Shown here piece after piece: positions 50,862 through 59,202 of a stretch of 64,000 nucleotides of DNA (position 1 is its first letter; the number at the start of each line of letters is the position of its first letter). Made by a program: the position numbers and the translations under genes. Below the pieces are notes generated by a model. The model ran no database searches. It was not told the origin of the DNA and saw only the letters and a list, made by a program, of their open reading frames with translations. The stretch covers positions 14,663-78,662 of the forward strand of contig CAAFGG010000028.1 in assembly GCA_900762325.1 (NCBI GenBank). The letters are read 5' to 3'. The DNA comes from an uncultured Collinsella sp. (GTDB lineage: Bacteria; Actinomycetota; Coriobacteriia; Coriobacteriales; Coriobacteriaceae).

Positions 50862-53162
50862 ATGTTCGCTGCCGCCATCTCGCTCGTCGGTCTTGCGGCG
50901 ACCGTCTACCTTGTCTTGCGCGAGGCCAAGGCCATTCGCGCTCAGTCGGGCACCGTTGCCAAAAGCGCTCTTGGGTGGAGCGTCGTCTTCGGCCTGTTCC
51001 AGGTCTTTTTGACTGTTTGGGGCGCCATTGGCCTCGTCGCCCAAAACGAGCCGCTCGCCTTTGTGATGCTCATCCTGACCAACGCCATCCTCACCGGATG
51101 CGCCTGGGCCAGCATCGCCCGCGATCGCATCGCCCCGCGCGTCTTTGCGTTCGCCAAGCCCGACGCCCCCGCCCCCACCGGCAAGCTCGCCCGCCTGCGC
51201 GGCGCCTTTGTGGGCAAACCACTCGTCGCCGCCGTCCTGTGCCTGCTGCTCGCCGGCGTCTTTGCGCTGCTGGGCATGGAGGTCTCGTCCAACCACGACT
51301 TTACCTGGGTCTACCCCCTGTGCATCCTGCTCGAGTGGGCCATCATCACCGTGCTCATGATCGGCTTGTTCTTCCTGTTCCAGCGCCACGGCGCAGCTCC
51401 CGCGGTCCTGGCCTTTGCCCTCTTTGTCCTGGGCATTGCCGAGTTCTTCGTCATCACGTTTAAATCCATGCCCATCCAGCCGGGCGACCTTTCGGCCATC
51501 TCCACCGCCGCCGCGGTCGCCGGCACCGGCTACACCTTCTCCATCTCGCTGTTCTGTGTGCTGTCCATGGGCTTTACCGCCATCGCCATGCTGCTGTGCG
51601 AGTACGCCGGCCTGGTGGCACCGCACCGTCAGAAGGGTGCCGCCAACGCCAAGCGCATGCTGCTCACCAACCTGCTCGTGGCAGTGCTGTGCCTGGGCGG
51701 CGTAACCGCGCATGTCACGCTCATCGACTACTACAACACCCTCGGCATCACCGTCTACACCTGGCGCCCGCTCGAGAGCTACTGGCGCGAGGGCTACCTG
51801 CCCGCCTTTATTAGTGCGGCGCAGTCCATCAAGCCGCCCAAACCCGCCGACTACTCCGTCGACGATGCCAAGGCCACGCTCAAAAAGTACGCCAAGGCCT
51901 ACGACAAGTCCGACGCGGCCAAGAGCGACGAGCGCGCCGCCGCAAAGGAGCAGTTCGACAGCGAGAAGCCCACGGTCATCGCCATCATGAACGAGACCTT
52001 CTCAGACCTTTCGATCTACCAGAACATGCGCGCCGGCTACGAGGGCCCGCAGTACTTTAAGAACCTGTCCAACTGCCTCAGCCGCGGCAAGCTCTATGTG
52101 AGCGCCTACGGCGGCGGTACCGCCAATACCGAGTTTGAGTTTATGACCGGCAACTCCATGGCCAACCTGGGCTCGGGCGTGTACCCCTACACCATCTACA
52201 ACATGGAGACGACCGGGAACCTGGCAGAACAGTTCAAATCGCTCGGCTATTCCACCACGGCCATGCACCCCAACCACGCGACCAACTGGAACCGCGAGAA
52301 CGTCTACAAGGACTTTGGCTTTGACCAGTTCCTGTCTATCAATGACTTCCAGGGAGCCGACACCCTGCGCGGCATGGTGACCGACCAGGCTACCTACGAC
52401 AAGATTCTTGAGCTGCTCGACCAGAACGCCGATCCGCAGTTTATCTTCGACGTGACCATGCAGAACCACTCGGGCTACGATACGGGCCTGCTGCCGGTCG
52501 ACAAGCAGATGCACCTGAATATCGACACGACCGATTTGGACGCCAAGACCGTCGAGGACGGCACGCTCTCCGATGTCGACGAGTATGTCTCGTGCATCGA
52601 GCAGTCCGACCAGGCGCTGCGCTACTTCCTCAACGCCCTGAGCAAGCTCGACCGTAAGGTGGTCGTGGTGTTCTGGGGCGACCACCAGCCGTTCTTCCCG
52701 TCCAAGTTCAACGACAAGTGGTTTATCGGCGAAGACGATGCTACGCATCAGGAACGTCTGTGGCAGACCGACTACATCATCTGGGCCAACTACGACGTTG
52801 CCGGCTGCGACCAGACGAGCGAGGTCGACGACCTGTCCACCAACTACCTGTCCACGCAGCTCATGCAGTTGATCGGCGCACCGCTGACCGACTACCAGAA
52901 AGCGCACATGACGCTGCGCGAGTCGCTGCCCGCTATCAACTCGGTGGGCTACGAGGACGCCAGCCTGCGCTGGGCGCTCTCCTCCAACGTCACCGGCGAC
53001 GACGCCGCTGCCGCAGCTGCCACCAAGGCGCGCGAGGATTTCGCAAAGATGCAGTACTACGAGATGTTCCGCGACGGCAAGAACGTCTACACCGAGCACT
53101 TCCAGACCGAGGCCAACGAAACCGACCCCAACCTGGCGCCGGGTACAACCAAGATCAAGTAA
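50862..53162 (+). CDS. LtaS-type sulfatase-family membrane protein
   Basis: A 766-residue alkaline-phosphatase-superfamily enzyme related to lipoteichoic acid synthase or phosphoglycerol transferase. The N-terminal half has about 7-8 membrane helices up to residue 290. The extracellular catalytic domain begins near 370 (VIAIMNETFSDLS, metal ligand E378); the nucleophile is T420 in GGGTANTEFEFMTGN, and WGDHQPF supplies further metal ligands. It is longer at the membrane end than LtaS (five helices). The ATG at 50862 has GAGGAG 7 bp upstream. It probably builds a glycerol-phosphate-like wall polymer. Confidence 0.9.
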   Translation: MFAAAISLVGLAATVYLVLREAKAIRAQSGTVAKSALGWSVVFGLFQVFLTVWGAIGLVAQNEPLAFVMLILTNAILTGCAWASIARDRIAPRVFAFAKPDAPAPTGKLARLRGAFVGKPLVAAVLCLLLAGVFALLGMEVSSNHDFTWVYPLCILLEWAIITVLMIGLFFLFQRHGAAPAVLAFALFVLGIAEFFVITFKSMPIQPGDLSAISTAAAVAGTGYTFSISLFCVLSMGFTAIAMLLCEYAGLVAPHRQKGAANAKRMLLTNLLVAVLCLGGVTAHVTLIDYYNTLGITVYTWRPLESYWREGYLPAFISAAQSIKPPKPADYSVDDAKATLKKYAKAYDKSDAAKSDERAAAKEQFDSEKPTVIAIMNETFSDLSIYQNMRAGYEGPQYFKNLSNCLSRGKLYVSAYGGGTANTEFEFMTGNSMANLGSGVYPYTIYNMETTGNLAEQFKSLGYSTTAMHPNHATNWNRENVYKDFGFDQFLSINDFQGADTLRGMVTDQATYDKILELLDQNADPQFIFDVTMQNHSGYDTGLLPVDKQMHLNIDTTDLDAKTVEDGTLSDVDEYVSCIEQSDQALRYFLNALSKLDRKVVVVFWGDHQPFFPSKFNDKWFIGEDDATHQERLWQTDYIIWANYDVAGCDQTSEVDDLSTNYLSTQLMQLIGAPLTDYQKAHMTLRESLPAINSVGYEDASLRWALSSNVTGDDAAAAAATKAREDFAKMQYYEMFRDGKNVYTEHFQTEANETDPNLAPGTTKIK

Positions 53163-53182
53163 CGGGTCACTCATAACTGAAA

Positions 53183-53228
53183 CGTCTGTCCGAGCAGGGA
53201 ACCTTACATGCCTCCGCCCGGACAGACG
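53183..53228 (+). terminator. Hairpin after the LtaS-type gene
   Basis: CGTCTGTCCG (53183-53192) and CGGACAGACG (53219-53228) form a 10-bp stem about 20 bp after the stop. No U-tract. Confidence 0.5.
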
Positions 53229-53282
53229 CCCTGATGTTGGGGCGTGGCTTGTCTTGGGTGTATCGCCGAACATATATAAGTT

Positions 53283-53310
53283 GAAGGCCACGTTATGTGG
53301 CCTTCTTTGT
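53283..53310 (+). terminator. GAAGGCCAC hairpin, left copy
   Basis: GAAGGCCAC and GTGGCCTTC around a 5-nt loop, followed by TTTGTTT. A stem-identical copy is at 58404-58426. The two lie at the outer edges of the repeat arrays that frame the surface-protein gene. Confidence 0.6.
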
Positions 53311-53314
53311 TTGC

Positions 53315-53545
53315 GGAAAGTGTGTCCCGGAATTCTTGTCTGGAATGGGATGCAGTTTCCGCTTGGGACCCGATTGGGAAAGTGTGTCCCACTATTCAGC
53401 TGGATTCCGGGATGTATTTTCCGGTTGAGGCTCGTTGGGAAAGTGCGTCCCACTTTGGGGGCTGATTCTGGGACGTGGTTTCCGGTTGGCTCTCATTGGG
53501 AAAGTTCATCCCATTTCTCGGCCTAATTGTGGGATGCAGTTTCCG
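53315..53545. repeat. Array of 8 alternating GGGAAA..TCCCA motifs, left
   Basis: Eight copies of a 15-16-bp motif with consensus GGGAAAGTGYRTCCCA, alternating strictly with its reverse complement (TGGGATGCAGTTTCCG). Successive motifs start about 28-33 bp apart, so each inverted pair repeats every 61 bp or so. It lies downstream of the large surface-protein gene. No convincing coding sequence. Confidence 0.8.
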
Positions 53546-53568
53546 CTTGCGGAGTCTCCACTCAACAG

Positions 53569-53606
53569 AAAACCCGGGTGGCCTGTTTTTTGGCTACCCG
53601 GGTTTT
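53569..53606 (-). terminator. Terminator of the surface-protein gene
   Basis: The stem AAAACCCGGGTGGCC (53569-53583) with GGCTACCCGGGTTTT (53592-53606) lies 28 bp past the stop and is followed by TCTGTT on the minus strand. Confidence 0.75.
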
Positions 53607-53633
53607 TGGGTTGTCGATATGTTCGACTGGCTA

Positions 53634-56600
53634 CTAGTGGGTCTTGCGGCGCTTGATCAGCATGATGAGGGCTATCACTACGAGCGTTGCCCCCGCTGCT
53701 GCTGCGGTGGCGACTAGGGCGAATGTTTGGTCGCCGGTGTTTGCGAGGTTCTTCGCTGTGGTCGTAGTCTTGACCTTGGTGTCGGTCTTAGCTCCGTTGT
53801 CGGACTTGGGCTTGTCCGGGTTCGTCGGGGTCTCAGGAGTCTCGGGGTCCTTTGAGCCTTCGGAATCGGTTGGGCCGGCGGTGTTTACCAGCGTATGGTC
53901 CAGGAACTTCTTGGCGCCCGCACTTGCCTGTGAGAACAGGCGGCGCGTGCGGATCGGGGTGGCGTTCACCGTTGCGAGCGCCGTCTCCTCGGCCTCGATA
54001 TTCACGAGCGTCGTGCCGGTGTCGAGGCCCACGTCGTTGTATCCCACGTGGCAGTAATACTGCGCACCGTCATCGTCTGCGGTCAGGTCAATCTCGAGCT
54101 TTGAGGCCGTTCCAGCCGCGAGGTTGCCATCGGCACCCACGAGCTTAAACTCTGTCTCGCCGCGGCCCTTGCGGTACCACATATAGGTCGGTGCCAGCCC
54201 TGTTTCGCTATCGTCGGCACCGAGTTGCTTCACATGGCCAATCGCCGAGAGCGTCAGGTGGCTTCCCGCCGTGCGCTCAACCGAAGAGTCGTATCCAAGA
54301 TCCGACCCCTCCGCAGCATCCGCCGCAGGTCCGCTCACGGTCATCGTCATGCCATCGGGCATGGTCTTGACCGTGGTGATTGCCGAGCGAATACCTGTTT
54401 CGGTCGTGGATCCATTCTTAACGGCGGCGATGGCGAATCGATACTCCGTATTGGGCTGCAGCCCATCCCACTTGAGCGAGGTCTGCGTGTTGTCGGCAAT
54501 CTTCCAGCTATTGACGACCGCATCCGCCGCATTGCTCTGCAGCATGCCCACGCCGTAGCTAAAGCCACTCTTGTTTGCGAGTACATCGTCCCAGCTAAAC
54601 GTAACGCTGGTCGAATCGACGGCGTTTGCCGTAAAGCCCGTCACGGCCGGCGCGTCGGACATCTCGACGTCCTTAACGTCATAGCCCACGATCCAGAACT
54701 GGTCGGTGTCCTTGGTGCCGAGCTTGTCGCCCGAGTCTGCCTCGAACTTGTCGACATCCACCGCGTTGACGCCCAGACGCCACACAAAACCGTACTTGCC
54801 CTGCGCGGCCTCGGGCAGGTTGTCGACGGTGCCGCCGTATTCGGTCGATTCACTCGAGGAGTTACCCGTAGTAAAGCCGGCGTTGGCACCAAAGCACAGG
54901 CCGCCAAACAACTCGTGCTTTGCGAGCTTCGCGCCCATGACAACGCTGCCGTTCAGCGTCAAGCCGAGCTCGAGCTCCTGCTCCTTGCCCTCCTCGACTT
55001 CGATGGTCTGCTCAATGCTCGCCCCCGACTGCGCGGCGGCGCCGTTAAACCCATCGTGCGTGTAGGCGCGCGTTACGCCAGGCTTGCCCAGGCCAAAGGA
55101 ATCCCCAACGGGAGTCTCGCCGTTGAGCGTCGTTTGATAGGTTCCGGGTTCTCCCGACCGGTTGGTCAAAAAGTAGCCGAGCGGCGTCATATTGTGCTGT
55201 TTGGCAATGCGGTCATAGGCCTCGACATTAACGACCGAGGTCTGCGCGCCGAGCGACACGGGCGCCGCCATCACGCCCTTGCCACCAGTTTCCTCATTTT
55301 CGATCTCATACTCGTAATAGACCATCGGAATCGTGTAGAGCACGGCCTTGTCACCCTCGCCGGCATGCGACTCATAGCTTACGCTTGCGCTGACCGTGCG
55401 CTCGCTCCGGTAGTCATAGCATCCCTCGGCGGCAAAATCGACTGAAGCATTCATCGCGACCAGGGGCGGACCGGTCTGCACCTCGACGGCAACGCCCAAC
55501 TCGGCGCCAATGGTATAGCCCTGGGATGTCCCCGTGCCCTTTTCCTCTCCGTATGACGTGCCGCCCAACACCAGATAGCCGTATGCCTGCTCCAGATCCT
55601 CAACATAGGGCGCATCCTGCAGCACGGCAAGCACGCGCGGGTTGGTATAGACCTTGTAGCGGTCCTTGTACGTGATCTTGACGCTGTCGTTGTCGACATC
55701 GGGCAGCGCGAGCGAGATAAATGTGCCGTAGGTAGTGCCGCGACGGTTGCTCTCGCTAATCACCTGCTCCTCGCCGCGGCGCACCTTTCCGTTCTCGTCG
55801 AGCGAAAAATGCGAGGCGGTCATCCAATAGTAGTCATCGTTCTTGCGCAGGTCCTCGTCGCGGTGCTTGCCCACCACGGCGATAAAGCTCTCGTTATAGC
55901 GGTCCGAACCCGAAACGCTGCCCGCCTTGACGTCGCTGATCCACACCTGCTCTATACCCTTGTGGTCATGCTTGTTGCTGCTGTTGTATTGCTGACCGCT
56001 CATGCTCATGGTTCCGACCATGGACCCCAAGCCCTGAGCCCCGCTCTGTGCCGTGTTGCAGGCAAAGTCGCGGAACACATCGCCGCCCACGAGCACCTCG
56101 TCGACCGCCAGCTGCTCGGACAGGCCGTCAAGGTTGGCAGTGGCAAGGGCAATAGGCGCCAAGGTGCACGGATAGCGCTTATCCTGAGCGCTATCCTTCC
56201 ATGCGCTGTTGGGCACATGCATCAGCCCATAGGAGGCGAGGAGCCCGTCTCTGTATTCCTTGCAATCGGAAAGCTTGAACTCGCCAGACTCCGAGTCAAA
56301 ATACGCGTAGCGGTACAGCGCGCCGTACAGCCCCTTGCTGCCGTCAGAAGCGCCGTAATCAAAAGCGCTGCGTTGCCAGTCATAGCCCGCAAGAATAAGG
56401 CCCGTGACGGTTTCACCCGTCTTCTTTCCTTCTTCATCGTAGGCGGCAAACGTGCCGAACGTCGCATTCGCAGCGACCATGGTCTTGCCATTCGCGGAGA
56501 GGGAGATTGCGCCCGCGTCGCCCAGAGCATCGACATGGACGAGCGCACCCTTGGATGCATCCCACGAAAACAGCTCGCAATGCGTCGACTTATCAATATT

Positions 56601-57722
56601 CTTCTTGCCGTAGGGTGCCGAGACCACGATGGCGAGGTCATCGCAAAAATCGCGATCGAGGTCGCCGGCCGCTAGCGAAACGACAGGAGCTGACTGAAGC
56701 TGCGTCCAGGAGTCGTTCCCGCCCTTGTTGTGCGTGGTGTAGTCCGCGGCGTTACCGGCATCGATCTTGACGACGCTTTGCTTCCAGTTGCCGCCCTCCA
56801 AGTCATACATGTCGACTACAGCCTTGCGCACGCCGTTCTCGTCGACATAGCAGCCCGCGTAGACAAAAAGCTCGTCGACGCCGTCGCCATCGACATCGCC
56901 CGCCTCGACATCAAAGACGGCATCGTGCTCTTGCAGGTAACCGGCATCCAGGTACTTAAAACGGCCTTCGTACATCATATTAGTGTTGACCGTCACCGGC
57001 AGGTGTGTGTCGAGAGTGCGCGTGCGCCCGTTGCTAAACGAGTAGAGGACCAGCTCAACCTTTCCGGCGTATGACTTGCCGTCAATCGTCGTGGAGGAAC
57101 TGTCGCCGTAGGCACGGAGCTCGGCAACGCGGCTCTTTTTGCCCGTGCTGGCGTCGCTGCAGAACTCAACACTCGTGGCGTGAATGCCCGAGAAACCGTT
57201 GTTGTCGTTGGCGAGTACTGTTGAGGACTCATTGTTGCTTAGGTACGACCAGGTGCCGCCACCGTAGTCGCTATGCTTGTAGAGATCGCTGTTCGTATCG
57301 AAGTTGTTGACGTTTTGCCAGAACTTTGCGGCGCCCCACACACTTCCATAGCCATCGGTGAGTTTGCTGCTGCCGCCAATGTCACCGCGCTCGACGTTCT
57401 CGAGCTTGTCGCGCAGAGTGTAGCGATTGCCATGGCTACCGTTAGCTGCCATATAGACCTCGCTGCGCGTGGCAAACGTCGTGGGGGTATCAGTGGAATA
57501 GGGGCCAACGGTATCGGCCGGAATGTCCTCGCTCGTGCCCAGACCCAGGGCTTGATAATCCTGCTCGGTCATATCGGTGATTGCGGGCGCGTCTGCCGCC
57601 TGGGCAACCTGGGGCGTGGCCGTGAAGCAGGCGACGCTCGTGGCGATCAACGCAGCAAGCGCCGCCGTCCCAACAAGCGGGATTTTCGACAGCCTACGGA
57701 TACGGGGATGTGGAACGTACAT
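53634..57722 (-). CDS. Large wall-anchored surface protein with LAxTG sorting signal
   Basis: A 1362-residue secreted protein. A Sec signal peptide (basic start, hydrophobic 14-33) ends near AQA-AD (residue 42). The first half has Asp-rich, FG-GAP/EF-hand-like segments (AGDVDGDGVDELFV; AGDLDRDFCDDLAIV), suggesting a beta-propeller. Near residue 1085 a fibronectin type III domain is visible (SVTFSWDDVL, LQPNTEYRFAIAAV). The C-terminus has a Thr/Lys/Pro linker, LANTGD, a hydrophobic helix and KRRKTH. LAxTG is the motif preferred by class E sortases of high-GC Gram-positives. The ATG at 57720-57722 has GCGAGG upstream. Flanked on both sides by motif arrays. Ligand unknown. Confidence 0.85.
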   Translation of the reverse strand: MYVPHPRIRRLSKIPLVGTAALAALIATSVACFTATPQVAQAADAPAITDMTEQDYQALGLGTSEDIPADTVGPYSTDTPTTFATRSEVYMAANGSHGNRYTLRDKLENVERGDIGGSSKLTDGYGSVWGAAKFWQNVNNFDTNSDLYKHSDYGGGTWSYLSNNESSTVLANDNNGFSGIHATSVEFCSDASTGKKSRVAELRAYGDSSSTTIDGKSYAGKVELVLYSFSNGRTRTLDTHLPVTVNTNMMYEGRFKYLDAGYLQEHDAVFDVEAGDVDGDGVDELFVYAGCYVDENGVRKAVVDMYDLEGGNWKQSVVKIDAGNAADYTTHNKGGNDSWTQLQSAPVVSLAAGDLDRDFCDDLAIVVSAPYGKKNIDKSTHCELFSWDASKGALVHVDALGDAGAISLSANGKTMVAANATFGTFAAYDEEGKKTGETVTGLILAGYDWQRSAFDYGASDGSKGLYGALYRYAYFDSESGEFKLSDCKEYRDGLLASYGLMHVPNSAWKDSAQDKRYPCTLAPIALATANLDGLSEQLAVDEVLVGGDVFRDFACNTAQSGAQGLGSMVGTMSMSGQQYNSSNKHDHKGIEQVWISDVKAGSVSGSDRYNESFIAVVGKHRDEDLRKNDDYYWMTASHFSLDENGKVRRGEEQVISESNRRGTTYGTFISLALPDVDNDSVKITYKDRYKVYTNPRVLAVLQDAPYVEDLEQAYGYLVLGGTSYGEEKGTGTSQGYTIGAELGVAVEVQTGPPLVAMNASVDFAAEGCYDYRSERTVSASVSYESHAGEGDKAVLYTIPMVYYEYEIENEETGGKGVMAAPVSLGAQTSVVNVEAYDRIAKQHNMTPLGYFLTNRSGEPGTYQTTLNGETPVGDSFGLGKPGVTRAYTHDGFNGAAAQSGASIEQTIEVEEGKEQELELGLTLNGSVVMGAKLAKHELFGGLCFGANAGFTTGNSSSESTEYGGTVDNLPEAAQGKYGFVWRLGVNAVDVDKFEADSGDKLGTKDTDQFWIVGYDVKDVEMSDAPAVTGFTANAVDSTSVTFSWDDVLANKSGFSYGVGMLQSNAADAVVNSWKIADNTQTSLKWDGLQPNTEYRFAIAAVKNGSTTETGIRSAITTVKTMPDGMTMTVSGPAADAAEGSDLGYDSSVERTAGSHLTLSAIGHVKQLGADDSETGLAPTYMWYRKGRGETEFKLVGADGNLAAGTASKLEIDLTADDDGAQYYCHVGYNDVGLDTGTTLVNIEAEETALATVNATPIRTRRLFSQASAGAKKFLDHTLVNTAGPTDSEGSKDPETPETPTNPDKPKSDNGAKTDTKVKTTTTAKNLANTGDQTFALVATAAAAGATLVVIALIMLIKRRKTH

Positions 57723-57751
57723 GAGGGACCTCGCTTTACTCGAGTGGAGTG

Positions 57752-57828
57752 GACTCATTTTTGCAAATGATACGTCCGATGCCCGATATCACGTGTCTCA
57801 TTTTCGCCAACGGCGTGTCTCATTTTTG
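57752..57828 (-). promoter_or_regulatory. Repeated GTGTCTCATTTTT motifs upstream of the surface gene
   Basis: CGTGTCTCATTTTCG (57792-57806) and CGTGTCTCATTTTTG (57814-57828), 22 bp apart, with a weaker GACTCATTTTTG at 57752-57763, lie directly upstream of the surface-protein start. They may be operators or part of a promoter on the minus strand. Confidence 0.4.
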
Positions 57829-57845
57829 AGAATCCGAGATGCCGC

Positions 57846-58293
57846 GGAAATCTTATCCCAGCTCAAAGGCCATTTCTGGGATGTATTTTCCGTCGAGTGC
57901 CTCATCGGGAAACTGCATCCCATTTCAAGCGTCGATTCTGGGACGCACTTTCCCCTTAGACCCTCAACCGGAAACCGCATCCCACTTTGAGCGCAAATTC
58001 CGGGATGCATTTTCCGCTTGAGCCTCATTGGGAAACGGCGTCCCACTTTGAGGGCTGATTGTGGGATGCATTTTCCGGTTTTGCTCTCATTGGGAAAATG
58101 CATCCCGTTTCTTGACCGAATAATGGGACGCAATTTCCCGTTGGAGCACCTTTGGGAAAGTGTGTCCCACTTCGACCGCCCAGAGTGGGATGCACTTTCC
58201 GCAAAGCACCTCAACGGGAAACTACGTCCCATTCCAAAGGCAAATTCCGGGACGCATTTTTCGAAAGCCTGCCCATCCGGAAAGCCCGTCCCA
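57846..58293. repeat. Array of 15 alternating GGGAAA..TCCCA motifs, right
   Basis: Fifteen copies of the same 15-16-bp motif as at 53315-53545, alternating in orientation, pair period about 61 bp. Spacers inside a pair are 17-18 nt (often ACTTTGAGCGCAAATTC) and between pairs about 13 nt (often CTTGAGCCTCAT). The core GGAAA and TCCCA are kept in nearly all copies while the middle bases vary. Open frames on both strands here look like by-products of the repeat. Confidence 0.85.
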
Positions 58294-58352
58294 CTTTGGA
58301 CGCATCCGGGCACGGAACCATCGACCTATCAGGCCTCCCATCAATAAAGAGG

Positions 58353-58481
58353 CGTCCTCCCGGACGGCGGGGCACGAAGTTCATCGCGAGTTCCGCACGC
58401 AAAGAAGGCCACTTAATGTGGCCTTCGTCTTGCGCAGGACTGTAGAGCAGGGAACTTCGTGCCCCGACGCCCGGGAGGACG
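58353..58481. repeat. 30-bp inverted repeats enclosing a GAAGGCCAC hairpin
   Basis: Arms 58353-58382 and 58452-58481 (core CGGGGCACGAAGTTC) are complementary at 28 of 30 positions. Inside lies GAAGGCCAC/GTGGCCTTC (58404-58426), matching the hairpin at 53283-53305. It resembles a small non-coding palindromic mobile element; no gene inside. Confidence 0.6.
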
Positions 58482-58523
58482 TTTCATTTAGAAAGATGGA
58501 CCGACCGCCGTCAGCGATGGAAG

Positions 58524-59075
58524 CTACTCCCCCAGCACGGCCTTTTTGGCGGCTGCAGCCATGTTGTCCAGATCTTCCTTGGTGGGGTGATCCTTTGCGG
58601 CAACCCAGTTGTCGAGCAGCATCTTAAATCGGGCGTTGTCGGGATCTTGCTCGAGCATGGCCTCGTAGCGCTGCTTGACCGCGGGGCCCATCTTGCCCTG
58701 GCACATCGCCCAGCCCGCAAGCTCGGCATCCCCAGCCAAATTGGAAGTTACGCGGTCGATAATCTGCTGATAATAGCTCTGGTCGGCGCCAAAACCGCAG
58801 GTGCCAAACAGGAAGACGCGCTTGCCGTGCAAGGCGGAGAGCAACGCCGCGACCGAAGGCGTGCACGCGCCCTTGTCGCACCAAAAACCGACAAGCACCG
58901 TGTCGGCCGCGCAGGCGCCCTGTGCCTCGAGCGCAACCTGATTTGCATCAGCATCGTCGCTCAACGCCGCGGCGTGGACAAACTCAACACCCGCAGCCTG
59001 CAGAGCGCGCTTGATCGCGCCCGAAACCATCCTGGTATTACCGCTCTTGCTGTTAACCACCAAAGAGCACGTCAT
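58524..59075 (-). CDS. Flavodoxin-family protein
   Basis: A 183-residue protein with the FMN-phosphate loop NSKSGNTR near the N-terminus and the later loop FWCDKGACTPS plus FGTCGFG, a pattern of the flavodoxin_4/FldA-like family in gut anaerobes. It is an electron carrier or small FMN reductase. The start is taken as ATG at 59073-59075 with GAGG 10 bp upstream; a GTG two codons earlier is also possible. It lies 127 bp after the ABC exporter pair in the same direction and may be cotranscribed. Confidence 0.82.
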   Translation of the reverse strand: MTCSLVVNSKSGNTRMVSGAIKRALQAAGVEFVHAAALSDDADANQVALEAQGACAADTVLVGFWCDKGACTPSVAALLSALHGKRVFLFGTCGFGADQSYYQQIIDRVTSNLAGDAELAGWAMCQGKMGPAVKQRYEAMLEQDPDNARFKMLLDNWVAAKDHPTKEDLDNMAAAAKKAVLGE

Positions 59076-59202
59076 AGTCACGTTGCCTCGTTTCCCCCAA
59101 AACTAAAGCCACTAATGCAATTTATTAGATGAATATCTTAGTACTAACGTGACAGATGTAAACCACCGTCTGTCGATTGATTAATTTGCCCCACGGGCTT
59201 GC

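Noticed and set aside
53315..58293. CRISPR array
   Set aside because: Motifs alternate in orientation, are only 15-16 bp and variable, and spacers are short and partly conserved. No cas genes are present.
57798..58313. Open frames of 60-171 codons across the motif array on both strands
   Set aside because: They follow the 61-bp repeat, shift frame relative to it, lack ribosome sites and exist on both strands, so they are by-products of the array.
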